DNA of 64,000 nt. It comes from Sphingomonas sanguinis. GTDB lineage: Bacteria > Pseudomonadota > Alphaproteobacteria > Sphingomonadales > Sphingomonadaceae. The position numbers and the translations under genes were made by a program. Position 1 is the stretch's first letter, and every line of letters begins with the position of its first letter. Location of the stretch: contig NZ_CP079203.1 of the NCBI RefSeq assembly GCF_019297835.1, positions 3,090,501 to 3,154,500 on the forward strand, in the 5' to 3' direction. Shown piece after piece: positions 26,795-35,850 of the stretch. Under the pieces are notes generated by a model. The model was not told the origin of the DNA and made no database searches. It worked only from the letters and a program-made list of their open reading frames with translations.

Positions 26795-29731
26795 ATGAAT
26801 GGAAATTACCGCCGCTTGGCCTGTTCGGCCGGGGCTATTGCGATCGCGCTGCTTTCGGTTTCACCTGCCTTTGCGCAGGACAAGCCTGTCGCCGATCAGG
26901 TTTCGGACGATAAGAGCGCCTCGACCGAAGGCGACGCGATCGTCGTCACCGGCACCCGGCTTCAGCGTCCCAACTTCACCAGCAACAGCCCGCTGACCGT
27001 CGTCGATGCGACCGAAATCCGCTATCAGGGCGCGATCCAGGTCGAGAATGTGCTGAACCGCCTGCCGCAGGTGACGCCGGATTCGAACGAGAACGGCTCG
27101 AACGGCTCGGACGGCACCGCGCGCGTCAATCTGCGCAATCTGGGGAGCAACCGGAACCTTGTGCTCGTCAACGGCCAGCGCATGTTGCCGGTGCAGGCCA
27201 ACGACCTGAACTTCATCCCCGCCGCGCTCATCAAGCGGGTCGATGTCGTGACCGGCGGCGCGTCGGCGGTCTATGGTTCGGACGCGATTTCGGGCGTCGT
27301 GAACTTCATCCTGCGCGACGACCTGAACGGCGTGCGCACCGACGTCCAGTACGGCTTTGCCCAGCACCAGAACGACAACGCCTTCGCGCGCGGCGTGCAG
27401 AGCCAGGCCAATTACCGCCTCGCCCAGCCGATGATCCTCGACGGGCAGAAGCTGGATGTGAACGTCGCCTTCGGCACCAACTTCCCCGACGGGCGCGGCA
27501 ATGTGACCGCCTATTTCGGCTATCGCGACACCAAGCCGGTGCTGCAGGGCGATCGCGACGTATCGTCCTGCGCCTTCGATCCGGCGGGGACCGGCAATTC
27601 GATGCTGACCTGCGGCGGCTCCAGCAACAACCAATATGGCCTGTTCGACCCGATCACCGGGCCGAACGCCGATGCGGGCCGGTTCAACAACACCCGCGAC
27701 GGCAACCGGACCTGGGTGCCGTACGACTCCAGCTTCCGCTACAATTATGCGCCGCTCAACTATTTCCAGCGCAACGACACCCGCTACACCGCCGGGGCCT
27801 TCGCCAAATATGAAGTGTCACCGGCCGTCGAAGCCTATGGCAGCTTCATGTTCATGGACGACCACACCAATTCGCAGGTCGCCCCGTCCGCCTTGTTCCA
27901 GGGCTATACCTACTCGATCAACTGCGACAATCCGTTCCTGAGCGCGCAGCAGGGCCAGATCCTGTGCGGCAACGCTTACGGCACCAATGCCACGCAGCAG
28001 GCCTATATCGGCTATCGTCCCGTCGCCGGGAACGCCCGTCCGCGTCGCGACGACCTGCGCCACACCGATTTCCGCGTGACGGGCGGCGTTCGCGGCGAGA
28101 TCGCGCCGGGCATCCGTTACGACGCCAACGCGCTGTTCTCGACGGTTCTCTATAACGAGACCTATGAGAACGACATCGACCCGTCGCGCGCCAATCGCGG
28201 CATCCAGGTCGTCAACGTCAACGGCACCCCGACCTGCAAGTCGGTTATCGACGGCAGCGACCCGCAGTGCGTGCCGCTCGACATCTTCCGCTATAACGGC
28301 ATTTCGGACGCGGCGTTCGGCTATATCTATGCGCCGACCTCGACCCGTGGCGTCGACAAGGAAACCGTGCTCAGCGGCAATATCAGCGCGGACCTGGGCA
28401 CGTACGGCGTCAAGTCGCCCTGGTCGGACGACGGCATCGGCGTCGTGCTGGGCGTCGAGCACCGTTACGAGAGCCTGGAGTTCAAGGCCGACGCGCTGGC
28501 GCTGCAAAAGGGCACCAAGGAGACCCAGGGTCGCTTCGACGTGAACGAGGTGTTCGCGGAAATCGAAGTGCCGCTTATCCAGAACAAGCCGTTCGTCAAG
28601 GAACTGGCACTGAACGCCGGCTATCGCGGATCGGACTATTCCAACCTGTCCAAGATCGTGTCGACCTACAAGGCCGAGCTGTCCTGGGCGCCGAGCAGCG
28701 ATATCCGCCTGCGCGGCAGCTATAACCGCGCGATCCGCGCCGCCAATGTGTCCGAGCTGTTCGGGCCGCAGTTCAACGGCAATGTCAGCGCGCAGGACCC
28801 CTGCGCCACCGCGACGCCGACCGCGACCTTCGCCCAGTGCGCCCGCACCGGCGTCACCCAGGCGCAATATGGCCGTATCACCGACTGTCCGGCGGAAACC
28901 TGCACCGCGCAGTTCGGCGGCAACCCCGCGCTGAAGCCCGAAACGGCCGACACGCTGACCGCCGGTATCGTGTTCACGCCGACCTTCCTGCGCCGCCTGT
29001 CGCTGACCGTCGATTATTTCGACATCAAGGTGCGCGACTATATCAGCTCGATCTCGGTTCCGCAGACGATCAGCCAGTGCATCGCGACCGGCAATCCGTT
29101 CTTCTGCAACCTGTTCAAGCGTGATCCGCGCGGCGGCATCATCTTCGGCGATCAGGGCTATATTGTCTCGACGACGCAGAATACCGGCTCGCTGCGCACC
29201 TCGGGCGTCGATTTCGGCCTCAGCTATTCCCAGCCGCTGGGCGGCGCGGGTTCGCTCGCCGTCGATTTCCAGGGCACCTGGAACCGCAAGCTGGTGAACG
29301 AGCCGGTGCCTGGTCTCGGCTCCTTCGATTGCGTCGGCTATTTCGGTCCGACCTGCGGCCAGCCCATGCCCGAATGGCGGCATCAGTCGCGCTTCACCTG
29401 GACCGATGCGGCCAAGGTCGGCTCGATCTCGCTCAACTGGCGCTATATCGGCCCGACGAAGCTGACCAACAATTCGACCGACCCGAACTTCGCGAACACG
29501 CCGTCGATCTTCAACAGCCGGATCAAGGCGTATAATTATTTCGACCTGGCGGGCACGGCCAAGGTGCAGGACGGCATCACCTTCCGCGCCGGTGTGAACA
29601 ACCTGTTCGACCGGGACCCGCCGATCATCGCGCAGGGCCTGCTGGCCGCGTTCGGCAACGGCAACACCTATCCGGGCATGTACGACGCGGTGGGGCGCAC
29701 CGTGTTCATCGGCCTGACGGCGGAGTTCTGA
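26795..29731 (+). CDS. TonB-dependent outer-membrane receptor
   Basis: A protein of 978 residues with signal peptide MNGNYRRLACSAGAIAIALL...AFA, then a TonB-box region and plug domain (DAIVVTGTRLQRPNFTSNSP, VRLN-type NLRNLGSNRNLVLVNGQRM, RVDVVTGGASAVYGSDAISG). The 22-strand barrel ends GRTVFIGLTAEF with the terminal Phe needed for barrel assembly. Sphingomonads carry dozens of such receptors. A sugar or aromatic substrate is possible but no transport or catabolic gene adjoins it, so the ligand is unknown. ATG 26795 has GGGGG upstream; the frame opens from 26657 without a signal peptide. Confidence 0.95.
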   Translation: MNGNYRRLACSAGAIAIALLSVSPAFAQDKPVADQVSDDKSASTEGDAIVVTGTRLQRPNFTSNSPLTVVDATEIRYQGAIQVENVLNRLPQVTPDSNENGSNGSDGTARVNLRNLGSNRNLVLVNGQRMLPVQANDLNFIPAALIKRVDVVTGGASAVYGSDAISGVVNFILRDDLNGVRTDVQYGFAQHQNDNAFARGVQSQANYRLAQPMILDGQKLDVNVAFGTNFPDGRGNVTAYFGYRDTKPVLQGDRDVSSCAFDPAGTGNSMLTCGGSSNNQYGLFDPITGPNADAGRFNNTRDGNRTWVPYDSSFRYNYAPLNYFQRNDTRYTAGAFAKYEVSPAVEAYGSFMFMDDHTNSQVAPSALFQGYTYSINCDNPFLSAQQGQILCGNAYGTNATQQAYIGYRPVAGNARPRRDDLRHTDFRVTGGVRGEIAPGIRYDANALFSTVLYNETYENDIDPSRANRGIQVVNVNGTPTCKSVIDGSDPQCVPLDIFRYNGISDAAFGYIYAPTSTRGVDKETVLSGNISADLGTYGVKSPWSDDGIGVVLGVEHRYESLEFKADALALQKGTKETQGRFDVNEVFAEIEVPLIQNKPFVKELALNAGYRGSDYSNLSKIVSTYKAELSWAPSSDIRLRGSYNRAIRAANVSELFGPQFNGNVSAQDPCATATPTATFAQCARTGVTQAQYGRITDCPAETCTAQFGGNPALKPETADTLTAGIVFTPTFLRRLSLTVDYFDIKVRDYISSISVPQTISQCIATGNPFFCNLFKRDPRGGIIFGDQGYIVSTTQNTGSLRTSGVDFGLSYSQPLGGAGSLAVDFQGTWNRKLVNEPVPGLGSFDCVGYFGPTCGQPMPEWRHQSRFTWTDAAKVGSISLNWRYIGPTKLTNNSTDPNFANTPSIFNSRIKAYNYFDLAGTAKVQDGITFRAGVNNLFDRDPPIIAQGLLAAFGNGNTYPGMYDAVGRTVFIGLTAEF

Positions 29732-29787
29732 TGCGAAAAGGGGGCGGTCGAGCGCCGCCCCCGGTTCAAACCATTTTACCCCAGCCT

Positions 29788-29821
29788 GTCCCGTCCGGTT
29801 CACTCCGGGCGGGACTTTTTT
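29788..29821 (+). terminator. Intrinsic terminator after the TonB receptor
   Basis: GTCCCGTCCGG pairs with CCGGGCGGGAC around TTCACT and is followed by TTTTTT. A second GC hairpin (GGGGGCGG ... CCGCCCCC, about 29741-29763) precedes it. Ends just before the convergent TlpA-like gene. Confidence 0.92.
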
Positions 29822-29838
29822 ATGGGGGGGCGTCCGGC

Positions 29839-30444
29839 TTACTTCGCTTCGGTGAGCAGCTTGGTCGCCTCGGCCCCGGCCCAGTCGAACCCGCCGGTCA
29901 CGCGCCAGACCTCCTTGCCGTCCGCGCCGTACAGGATCGTGGTCGGCAGATTGGCCTTGTAGTGGACGCTCAGGGTCAGCTTCGGGTCGAGATAGATGGG
30001 CAGCGCGTCCAGCTTCCTGCCCGCCAGGAACGGCTTCACCTTGGCCATGTCGTCCTGCGCCACGGCGATCACGGCGATCTTGCCCTTCAGTCGCTGGGCG
30101 GTGGCGGCGAGCGTCGGCATCTCCGCGACGCACGGTCCGCACCAGGTCGCCCAGAGGTTGACCAGCACCGGCCGCCCCCGGAAATCGGCGAGACTGGCCG
30201 GTTTGCCGTCCATGGCGGTGAAGGGCAGCAGCGGCGCGGCCTCGCCCTTGTGGCTGCGGTCGACCGCGCCCGTGGGCTTGGGCGCCTCTATGGCCGAGGA
30301 ACCGGACGCCTCGCCGCTGGTGACTTCGCCGCTCGAAACTTCTCCGCTGGAGGTGCTGGCGGCTTGCTCCGGGGCGGGGCTTTGCTTATCGCACCCGGCG
30401 ACCATCAGCCCCAGGAGACAGGCGATCACGGTACGCGACGACAT
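29839..30444 (-). CDS. TlpA-like thioredoxin-fold lipoprotein
   Basis: A protein of 201 residues. [18 protein letters not shown] is a lipoprotein signal (Cys18). A Ser/Gly/Glu repeat linker (about 33-50) leads to a TlpA/ResA-type domain with redox site WCGPC (residues 101-105), preceded by [12 protein letters not shown] and followed by cis-Pro NLPTTILYG. It should work as a periplasmic thiol-disulfide oxidoreductase, for example in cytochrome c maturation or protein repair. Its ATG shares the palindrome CATG with the likely start of the divergent argH gene. Confidence 0.9.
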   Translation of the reverse strand: MSSRTVIACLLGLMVAGCDKQSPAPEQAASTSSGEVSSGEVTSGEASGSSAIEAPKPTGAVDRSHKGEAAPLLPFTAMDGKPASLADFRGRPVLVNLWATWCGPCVAEMPTLAATAQRLKGKIAVIAVAQDDMAKVKPFLAGRKLDALPIYLDPKLTLSVHYKANLPTTILYGADGKEVWRVTGGFDWAGAEATKLLTEAK

Positions 30445-31828
30445 GGGCGGCTCCAACGCAATGTGGGGCGGGCGCTTCGCAGAAGGTCCCGCCGCGGTGA
30501 TGCGCGAGATAAACGCGTCCATCCCCTTCGACAAGCGATTGTGGAAACAGGACATCGCCGGGTCGAAAGCGCATGTCGCGATGCTGGGCAAACAGGGCAT
30601 CGTCTCGGCCGAGGACGCCGCGACGATTTCCGCCGGGCTGGACCAGGTGGCCGAGGATTATGCCGCCAACGGCGTGTCGGAGGACCTGACCCTCGAAGAC
30701 ATCCATATGCAGACCGAGGCGAAGCTGGCGGCGCTGATCGGCCCGGTCGCGGGGCGTCTGCACACCGCACGGTCGCGCAACGACCAGGTGGCGACCGATT
30801 TCCGCCTGTGGGTGCGCGATGCGATCGACGAGACGCTGGCGGCGCTCGGCGCGTTGCGGAATGCGTTGCTGACGCGGGCCGAGGACCATGCCGACAGCGT
30901 GATGCCGGGCTTCACCCATCTGCAATCGGCGCAGCCGGTGACGCTGGGCCATCACCTGATGGCCTATCACGAGATGATCGTGCGCGATGCCAGCCGCTTC
31001 GTCGCGGCGCGGGCGCGGATGAACCAGTGTCCGCTGGGCTCGGCGGCGCTGGCGGGAACGGGCTTCCCGGTCGACCGCCACATGACGGCGCAAGCGCTCG
31101 GTTTCGACGAGCCGACGCGCAATTCGCTCGATGCGGTCAGCGACCGGGATTTCGCCATCGACTATCTGCAGGCGGCGACCAACTGCTCGTTGCACCTGTC
31201 GCGGCTGGCCGAGGAGTTCGTGCTCTGGGCGTCGCAGCCCTTCGGCTTCGTCGCGCTGTCCGACCAGTGGTCGACCGGTAGTTCGATCATGCCGCAGAAG
31301 CGCAACCCCGACGCGGCCGAGTTGGTGCGCGGCCATGCGGGGCGGATCATGGGCTGCATGACCAGCCTGATGGTCACGATGAAGGGCCTGCCGCTCGCCT
31401 ATTCCAAGGACATGCAGGACGACAAGCCGCCAGTGTTCGAGGCGCACGACCTGCTGGCGCTGTCGATCGCGGCAATGACCGGCATGGTGCAGAGCGCGAC
31501 CTTCCGTACCGAGCGGATGCGCGCCGTGGCGGAGGCGGGCTTCTCGACCGCGACCGATCTGGCCGACTGGCTGGTCCGGGTCGGCGGCATTCCCTTCCGC
31601 GAGGCACATCACATCACCGGCCGCGCGGTGAAGCTCGCCGAGGAGAAGGGCGTGATGCTGCACCAGCTATCGATCGACGACCTGACCGGTATCGACGCGC
31701 GCATCAACGACAGCATCTACGACGTGCTGTCGGTCGATGCCTCGGTCGCCAGCCGGGTCAGCTTCGGCGGTACCGCGCCCGCCAATGTCCGCGCCGCCAT
31801 CGCGACCGCGCGGGGATTGCGGGCATGA
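30443..31828 (+). CDS. argH: Argininosuccinate lyase
   Basis: A protein of about 461 residues. Cleaves argininosuccinate to arginine and fumarate in the last step of arginine synthesis. It begins around [12 protein letters not shown], with [20 protein letters not shown], and carries the fumarase/lyase signature [12 protein letters not shown] at about residues 279-290. Two starts are possible: ATG 30443, which shares CATG with the divergent TlpA-like gene, or ATG 30461, giving MWGGRF directly. It heads an operon with the small lipoprotein and lysA through ATGA and TGATG overlaps. Confidence 0.96.
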   Translation: MGGSNAMWGGRFAEGPAAVMREINASIPFDKRLWKQDIAGSKAHVAMLGKQGIVSAEDAATISAGLDQVAEDYAANGVSEDLTLEDIHMQTEAKLAALIGPVAGRLHTARSRNDQVATDFRLWVRDAIDETLAALGALRNALLTRAEDHADSVMPGFTHLQSAQPVTLGHHLMAYHEMIVRDASRFVAARARMNQCPLGSAALAGTGFPVDRHMTAQALGFDEPTRNSLDAVSDRDFAIDYLQAATNCSLHLSRLAEEFVLWASQPFGFVALSDQWSTGSSIMPQKRNPDAAELVRGHAGRIMGCMTSLMVTMKGLPLAYSKDMQDDKPPVFEAHDLLALSIAAMTGMVQSATFRTERMRAVAEAGFSTATDLADWLVRVGGIPFREAHHITGRAVKLAEEKGVMLHQLSIDDLTGIDARINDSIYDVLSVDASVASRVSFGGTAPANVRAAIATARGLRA

Positions 31829-32061
31829 AGCCCGCCATCGCCCTGCTGGTCGCGCTGGCGCTGACTGGTTGTGGCGCGGCCAACCGGCTGCAACCGGCTA
31901 AGGGCGAGAGCCTGCCGGTCGCGCCGCGCGGCGCCACCGCGACCCCGACGCCGCAGCAATTGCTGACGGCCACCCCCCAACAACGACCGCAGCGCTCCGA
32001 CGAACTGATGACCCAGTCGCAGGACCGGCGCTCGGACGAATTCGATTTGCCCCCCCGCTGA
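31825..32061 (+). CDS. Small LptM-like lipoprotein between argH and lysA
   Basis: A protein of 78 residues: [17 protein letters not shown] is a signal with lipobox LTGC (Cys16), followed by a short polar Pro/Gln-rich tail. Position (immediately before lysA) and the LTGCG-x-L-x-P pattern recall LptM (YifL/LppL), which in enterobacteria helps LptD oxidative maturation and sits near dapF/lysA. The classic GLY-type segment after the cysteine is not obvious, so this is a family suggestion. It overlaps argH by ATGA and lysA by TGATG. Confidence 0.75.
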   Translation: MKPAIALLVALALTGCGAANRLQPAKGESLPVAPRGATATPTPQQLLTATPQQRPQRSDELMTQSQDRRSDEFDLPPR

Positions 32062-33323
32062 TGGACCATTTTCACTTCTCGAACGGCGAACTCCATGTGG
32101 AGGACGTGCCCGTATCCCGGATCGCGGCCGAAGTCGGTACGCCGGTCTACATCTACTCCGCCTCCACCTTCCGCCGTCATGCGCAGGTGTTCCGCGAGGG
32201 GCTGAGCGCCCTGCCGCGCGTCCATCTGGCCTATGCGATCAAGGCGAACCCGAACATCGCCGTGCTGCGTGTGCTGGCCGATGAGGGATACGGCGCGGAC
32301 GTCGTCTCGGTCGGCGAGATGCGCCGGGCGTTGGCGGCGGGGATGAAGGCCGAGGACATTGTCTTCTCCGGCGTCGGCAAGACGCGTGCCGAATTGGTGT
32401 CCGCGCTGGAAGCCGGGATCGGCCAGTTCAACCTGGAGCTGGAGGAAGAGGGCGCGGTCCTCGCCGAGCTGGCCCATGCACGCGGCCTCGTCGCGCCCGC
32501 CACGCTGCGTGTGAACCCGGACGTCGATGCGGGCACCCACGCCAAGATCTCCACGGGGCGCAAGGAGAACAAGTTCGGCGTGCCGATCGACCAGGCGCTC
32601 GGCATGTTCGACCGTCTGGCGGGTTTGCCCGGCATCGATCTGAAGGGCGTTGCCTGCCACATCGGCAGCCAACTGGGCGATCTCGCGCCGCTGGAGGCCG
32701 CCTATAAGCGCGTCGGCGAACTGGTCGCCGAACTGCGCGGGGCGGGGCACCGCATCACCCGCGTCGACCTGGGCGGTGGCCTGGGCGTGCCGTATAAGCC
32801 GGGCGACGTGATGCCCGCGCCCGCCGCTTATGGCGAGATGGTGGCGCGCGTGACGAAGGACTGGGATGTCGAGCTGATGTTCGAGCCCGGCCGGGTGATC
32901 GCGGGCAATGCCGGTGTGCTCGCGACCGAAGTCGTCTGGGTGAAGCCCGGCGTCGCCAATCCGTACGTCATCGTCGATGCCGCGATGAACGACCTGATGC
33001 GGCCCGCGCTGTACGACGCGCATCACGACTTCGTCGCGGTGAAGCCGACCGGCGAGACGATGATGGCGAATATCGCGGGGCCGGTGTGCGAGACGGGCGA
33101 TACCTTCGGCATGAACCGGGAGATCGACGCGGTGAAGTCGGGCGATCTTGCCGTGTTCCGCACGGCAGGCGCGTACGGCGCGACCATGGCGTCGACCTAT
33201 AACAGCCGTCCGCTGGTGCCCGAAGTGATGGTCGAGGGCGACCGCTTCGCCGTCGTCGCCGACCGCATCGCCGCCGAAACGATCATCGCCGCCGAGCGCG
33301 TGCCGGAGTGGCTGAAGAAGTGA
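32061..33323 (+). CDS. lysA: Diaminopimelate decarboxylase
   Basis: A 420-residue PLP enzyme, fold type III, converting meso-diaminopimelate to lysine. The PLP lysine is Lys61 in HLAYAIKANPN; GVACHIGSQLGD, the glycine-rich VDLGGGLGVPY and FEPGRVIAGNAG follow, with GPVCETGDTFG supplying the active-site Cys of the neighbouring subunit. It ends the argH-lipoprotein-lysA operon. A long repeat element follows its stop codon. Confidence 0.97.
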   Translation: MDHFHFSNGELHVEDVPVSRIAAEVGTPVYIYSASTFRRHAQVFREGLSALPRVHLAYAIKANPNIAVLRVLADEGYGADVVSVGEMRRALAAGMKAEDIVFSGVGKTRAELVSALEAGIGQFNLELEEEGAVLAELAHARGLVAPATLRVNPDVDAGTHAKISTGRKENKFGVPIDQALGMFDRLAGLPGIDLKGVACHIGSQLGDLAPLEAAYKRVGELVAELRGAGHRITRVDLGGGLGVPYKPGDVMPAPAAYGEMVARVTKDWDVELMFEPGRVIAGNAGVLATEVVWVKPGVANPYVIVDAAMNDLMRPALYDAHHDFVAVKPTGETMMANIAGPVCETGDTFGMNREIDAVKSGDLAVFRTAGAYGATMASTYNSRPLVPEVMVEGDRFAVVADRIAAETIIAAERVPEWLKK

Positions 33324-33345
33324 CGCTGACGGGGCCTGCCGCCCC

Positions 33346-33541
33346 ATTCCTCCCCTGTAAGGGGAGGTGGCAGGCCGCAGGCCTGACGGAGGGGTGTCAC
33401 CCGTCGCGAGGGAGCGTTTCCTCGCCAATGGCGACACCCCTCCACCAGCTTCGTGCGCGAGCGAGATTGTGCCCCCGGCACAATCTTGACTTGCCGGGGG
33501 CAAGCCAAAGCTCGCACACCCCCTCCCCTTACAGGAGAGGA
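33346..33541. repeat. Composite palindromic repeat element after lysA
   Basis: The ends are ATTCCTCCCC-GTAA-GGGGAGG at 33346 and the CCCCTCCCCTTACAGGAGAGG type near 33520-33541. Inside is a second palindromic unit (about 33461-33515) with ATTGTGCCCCCGGCACAAT and TTGCCGGGGGCAAG. The right end contains AGGAGAGG, which lies where the ribosome binding site of the next gene should be. Confidence 0.8.
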
Positions 33542-33549
33542 AAAGGGAG

Positions 33550-34323
33550 GTGAGCCTCGCCAGCCTGCCGCTGTTCGTCCGGCTGGCCGGACGCCCGGTC
33601 ATCCTGGTCGGCGAAGGCGAACCCGCCGAGGCCAAGCGCCGCCTGCTCGACCGCGCCGGTGCACAGGTCGTTGACGAGGATGCCCAAGCCGCGCTCGCCA
33701 TCGTCGCCATCGAGGATGAGGACGAAGCGCAAGCCGCCATCGCACGGCTGAAGGCGCGCGGGGTGCTGGTCAACGCGGTGGATCGTCCGGCGGCGTGCGA
33801 CTTCACGCTGCCCGCCATCGTCGAGCGCGGGCCGGTGATCGTCGCGATCGGCACCGGCGGCGTGTCGGCGGGCTTGGCGGCGGCGCTGCGCCAGCGGCTG
33901 GAGACCTTGCTACCCGCTGGCCTAGGCGCCCTGGCCGAGGGGCTTTACGCGGCCCGCAGCGCCTTGCGGGCGCGCTTCCCCGATGGCGCGGAGCGGCGGC
34001 GCGCGATCGGCGCGGTGCTGTCGCCCGGTGGGGCGCTTGATCCGCTGGCGGGGGCGACCGATGTCGCGGGCTGGCTGTCGCGTGCCGACCGGCCTGTGGC
34101 GAAGATCGAGGCGTTCGTCCTCACCTCCACCGACCCCGACGACCTGACCCTGCGCCAAGCGCGCGCATTGGCGGCGGCGGACCGGGTCTATCACCGCGCC
34201 GACGTGCCGCCCGCGATCCTCGACCGCGCGCGCGCCGATGCGGTGCGGATCGCCAGTGACGCGCTCCCGGCGGAACCCGGCGAGGGGCAAATCGTCGACC
34301 TCGCCATGGACACGCGCGCATGA
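33550..34323 (+). CDS. Siroheme synthase-like protein (precorrin-2 dehydrogenase domain, truncated SUMT-like tail)
   Basis: A protein of 257 residues. The N-terminal two thirds look like the CysG/Met8p NAD-dependent dehydrogenase-ferrochelatase (LPLFVRLAGRPVILVGEGEP, LVNAVDRPAACDFTLPAIVE, VIVAIGTGGVSAGLAAALRQ). The last about 75 residues (AFVLTSTDPDDLTLRQARAL, ADRVYHRADVPPAILDRARA) match only the start of the uroporphyrinogen-III methyltransferase domain, whose remaining 150-200 residues are absent. It should act in siroheme synthesis for sulfite/nitrite reductase, needing SUMT elsewhere. The GTG start has AGGAGAGG upstream, provided by the repeat element. Confidence 0.82.
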   Translation: MSLASLPLFVRLAGRPVILVGEGEPAEAKRRLLDRAGAQVVDEDAQAALAIVAIEDEDEAQAAIARLKARGVLVNAVDRPAACDFTLPAIVERGPVIVAIGTGGVSAGLAAALRQRLETLLPAGLGALAEGLYAARSALRARFPDGAERRRAIGAVLSPGGALDPLAGATDVAGWLSRADRPVAKIEAFVLTSTDPDDLTLRQARALAAADRVYHRADVPPAILDRARADAVRIASDALPAEPGEGQIVDLAMDTRA

Positions 34324-35273
34324 CCGGCTTCGCCTATGGCATCGATGGCGGCAAGGCCGAGGCGATCCCGATCCGCGAGGCGGTGGAGGCAAAGGCTCGG
34401 CTGGTCTGGGTGCATTTGGAGACCAACGACGCGGTAGCGCAGCGTTGGTTGCGCGATGCGGCGCATCTGCCCGATTATGTCATCGACGCGCTGACCGCCG
34501 CCGAAACCCGCCCGCGCTGTGAGGCGGTAGGCGAGGGGGCGTTCGTCAACCTGCGCGGACGCAGCAGCCAGCCGCTCGACGGGTCGGACATGCTCGCCTC
34601 GGTGCGCATCTGGGCGGTGAAGGGCCGGGTCTATTCGGTGACGCGCCGCCCGCTGCTGGCGGTCGATACCGTGCGCAAGGAGGTCGAGGGCGGCGCGATC
34701 GCCGATCCCGGCGACCTCATCACCGCCTTTGCCACCGCCATCACCAACGACCTCGACCCCGATGTCGCGAGCCTGGGCGACGAGTTGGACAATTGCGAAG
34801 AGCAGCTGGACGAGCACCGTGTCTTCCAGTTGCGCCGCATGGTCAGCCGGGTGCGTGTCGCCGCGATCGGCTATCGCCGCTTCCTCAATCCGCAGCGTGC
34901 CGCACTGGAAAAACTGGCGGCCCTCCCCGGCGACTGGCTGGGGGATGACGATCGGCTGCACCTCTCCGCCGCCGCTGACCGCGCCGCGCGCATGGCGGAG
35001 GAACTGGAGTCGATCCGCGAACGCGCCGCGCTGGTCCATGAAACGCTCACCGACATGCGCGCCGAGCAGATCGACAACCGCTCGCTCGTCATCTCGATCG
35101 TCGCGATGGTGTTCCTGCCGCTGACCTTCATCACCGGGCTGTACGGGATGAACGTCAAGAACCTGCCCTATGCCGACGAGCCATGGTCGTTCGACGCGAT
35201 CCTGGGCGGCTGCGCACTGATCGCAGCGGGGATCGTGATCTACTTCGTGCAGAGGCACTGGTTCCGGCGGTAA
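34320..35273 (+). CDS. CorA/ZntB family metal ion transporter
   Basis: A protein of 317 residues. A soluble N-terminal alpha/beta domain is followed by two C-terminal membrane helices; the first ends in the CorA-family signature YGMN (within FITGLYGMNVKNLPY) and the second is LGGCALIAAGIVIYFVQ. Zn2+ transport (ZntB) is suggested by overall similarity, but Mg2+ or Co2+ cannot be excluded by eye. It overlaps the siroheme synthase-like gene by ATGA, so the pair is coupled. Confidence 0.87.
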   Translation: MTGFAYGIDGGKAEAIPIREAVEAKARLVWVHLETNDAVAQRWLRDAAHLPDYVIDALTAAETRPRCEAVGEGAFVNLRGRSSQPLDGSDMLASVRIWAVKGRVYSVTRRPLLAVDTVRKEVEGGAIADPGDLITAFATAITNDLDPDVASLGDELDNCEEQLDEHRVFQLRRMVSRVRVAAIGYRRFLNPQRAALEKLAALPGDWLGDDDRLHLSAAADRAARMAEELESIRERAALVHETLTDMRAEQIDNRSLVISIVAMVFLPLTFITGLYGMNVKNLPYADEPWSFDAILGGCALIAAGIVIYFVQRHWFRR

Positions 35274-35325
35274 TTTTACGGCTTTGTCGGGCCTCGACGC
35301 AGAGCCAAGCCAAGCATCTCAACCG

Positions 35326-35413
35326 CCGTTCACGCTGAGCGAAGTCGAAGCGCACGCCGGGCGCTTTGCCGCAGGGCTTTCCCGTGGCCTTCGACTTCGC
35401 TCAGGCTGAACGG
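35326..35413. repeat. Inverted pair of the dispersed element after the CorA-type gene
   Basis: A degenerate copy at 35326-35356 (TTCACGCTGAGCGAAGTCGA) and a full reverse copy at 35382-35413 (GGCCTTCGACTTCGCTCAGG) form a hairpin between the convergent transporter and fliS genes, in the same arrangement as at 23174-23267. Confidence 0.8.
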
Positions 35414-35429
35414 AGGGGCGGGAAGAGGC

Positions 35430-35849
35430 TCAATTCTTGCCCTTCGTGCCGTTCATCTGGCGCACCGTCTCCCACGCCTCGGCGATGTCGGCGATGCTGG
35501 CCGCGACGTTGCGGAAGACCTGTGCGTCCTGGCCCAGCGAGGCGTCGACGATCTGCTTGCGCGCGCCGCCATAAAGGCGCGCGAAGGTGATCGACATCTC
35601 GCCGCCATTTTCGAAATCCAGGCCCGCCTCCAGCGCGAACAGGATCGCGGTGGCGCGCGTCACCCGCTCGCTCTTGCGCGCGAGCTGGCCATGTTCGGTC
35701 GCCCAGGCGGCGGAACGGAGCGCGGAGATCAGTTCCTCGTAGAGCAGCTGCACCAGCGCGGGGCCGTCCGCCATGGCGGTGCGACCGACCACGTCGATCT
35801 GGCGATAGACGGCGGCGGGATCGGTCAGAAGAGCGGAGGCATAGGTCAT
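35430..35849 (-). CDS. fliS: Flagellar export chaperone FliS
   Basis: A 139-residue four-helix chaperone that keeps flagellin unpolymerised in the cytoplasm until export. Typical text: LVQLLYEELISALRSAAW, KSERVTRATAILFALEAGLD, and the C-terminal VRQMNGTKGKN. Located directly after fliD (1 base between stop and start regions) and transcribed with it from a sigma-28-type promoter. FliS is less common in alphaproteobacteria, which often use FlaF/FlbT. Confidence 0.93.
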   Translation of the reverse strand: MTYASALLTDPAAVYRQIDVVGRTAMADGPALVQLLYEELISALRSAAWATEHGQLARKSERVTRATAILFALEAGLDFENGGEMSITFARLYGGARKQIVDASLGQDAQVFRNVAASIADIAEAWETVRQMNGTKGKN

Positions 35850-35850
35850 A

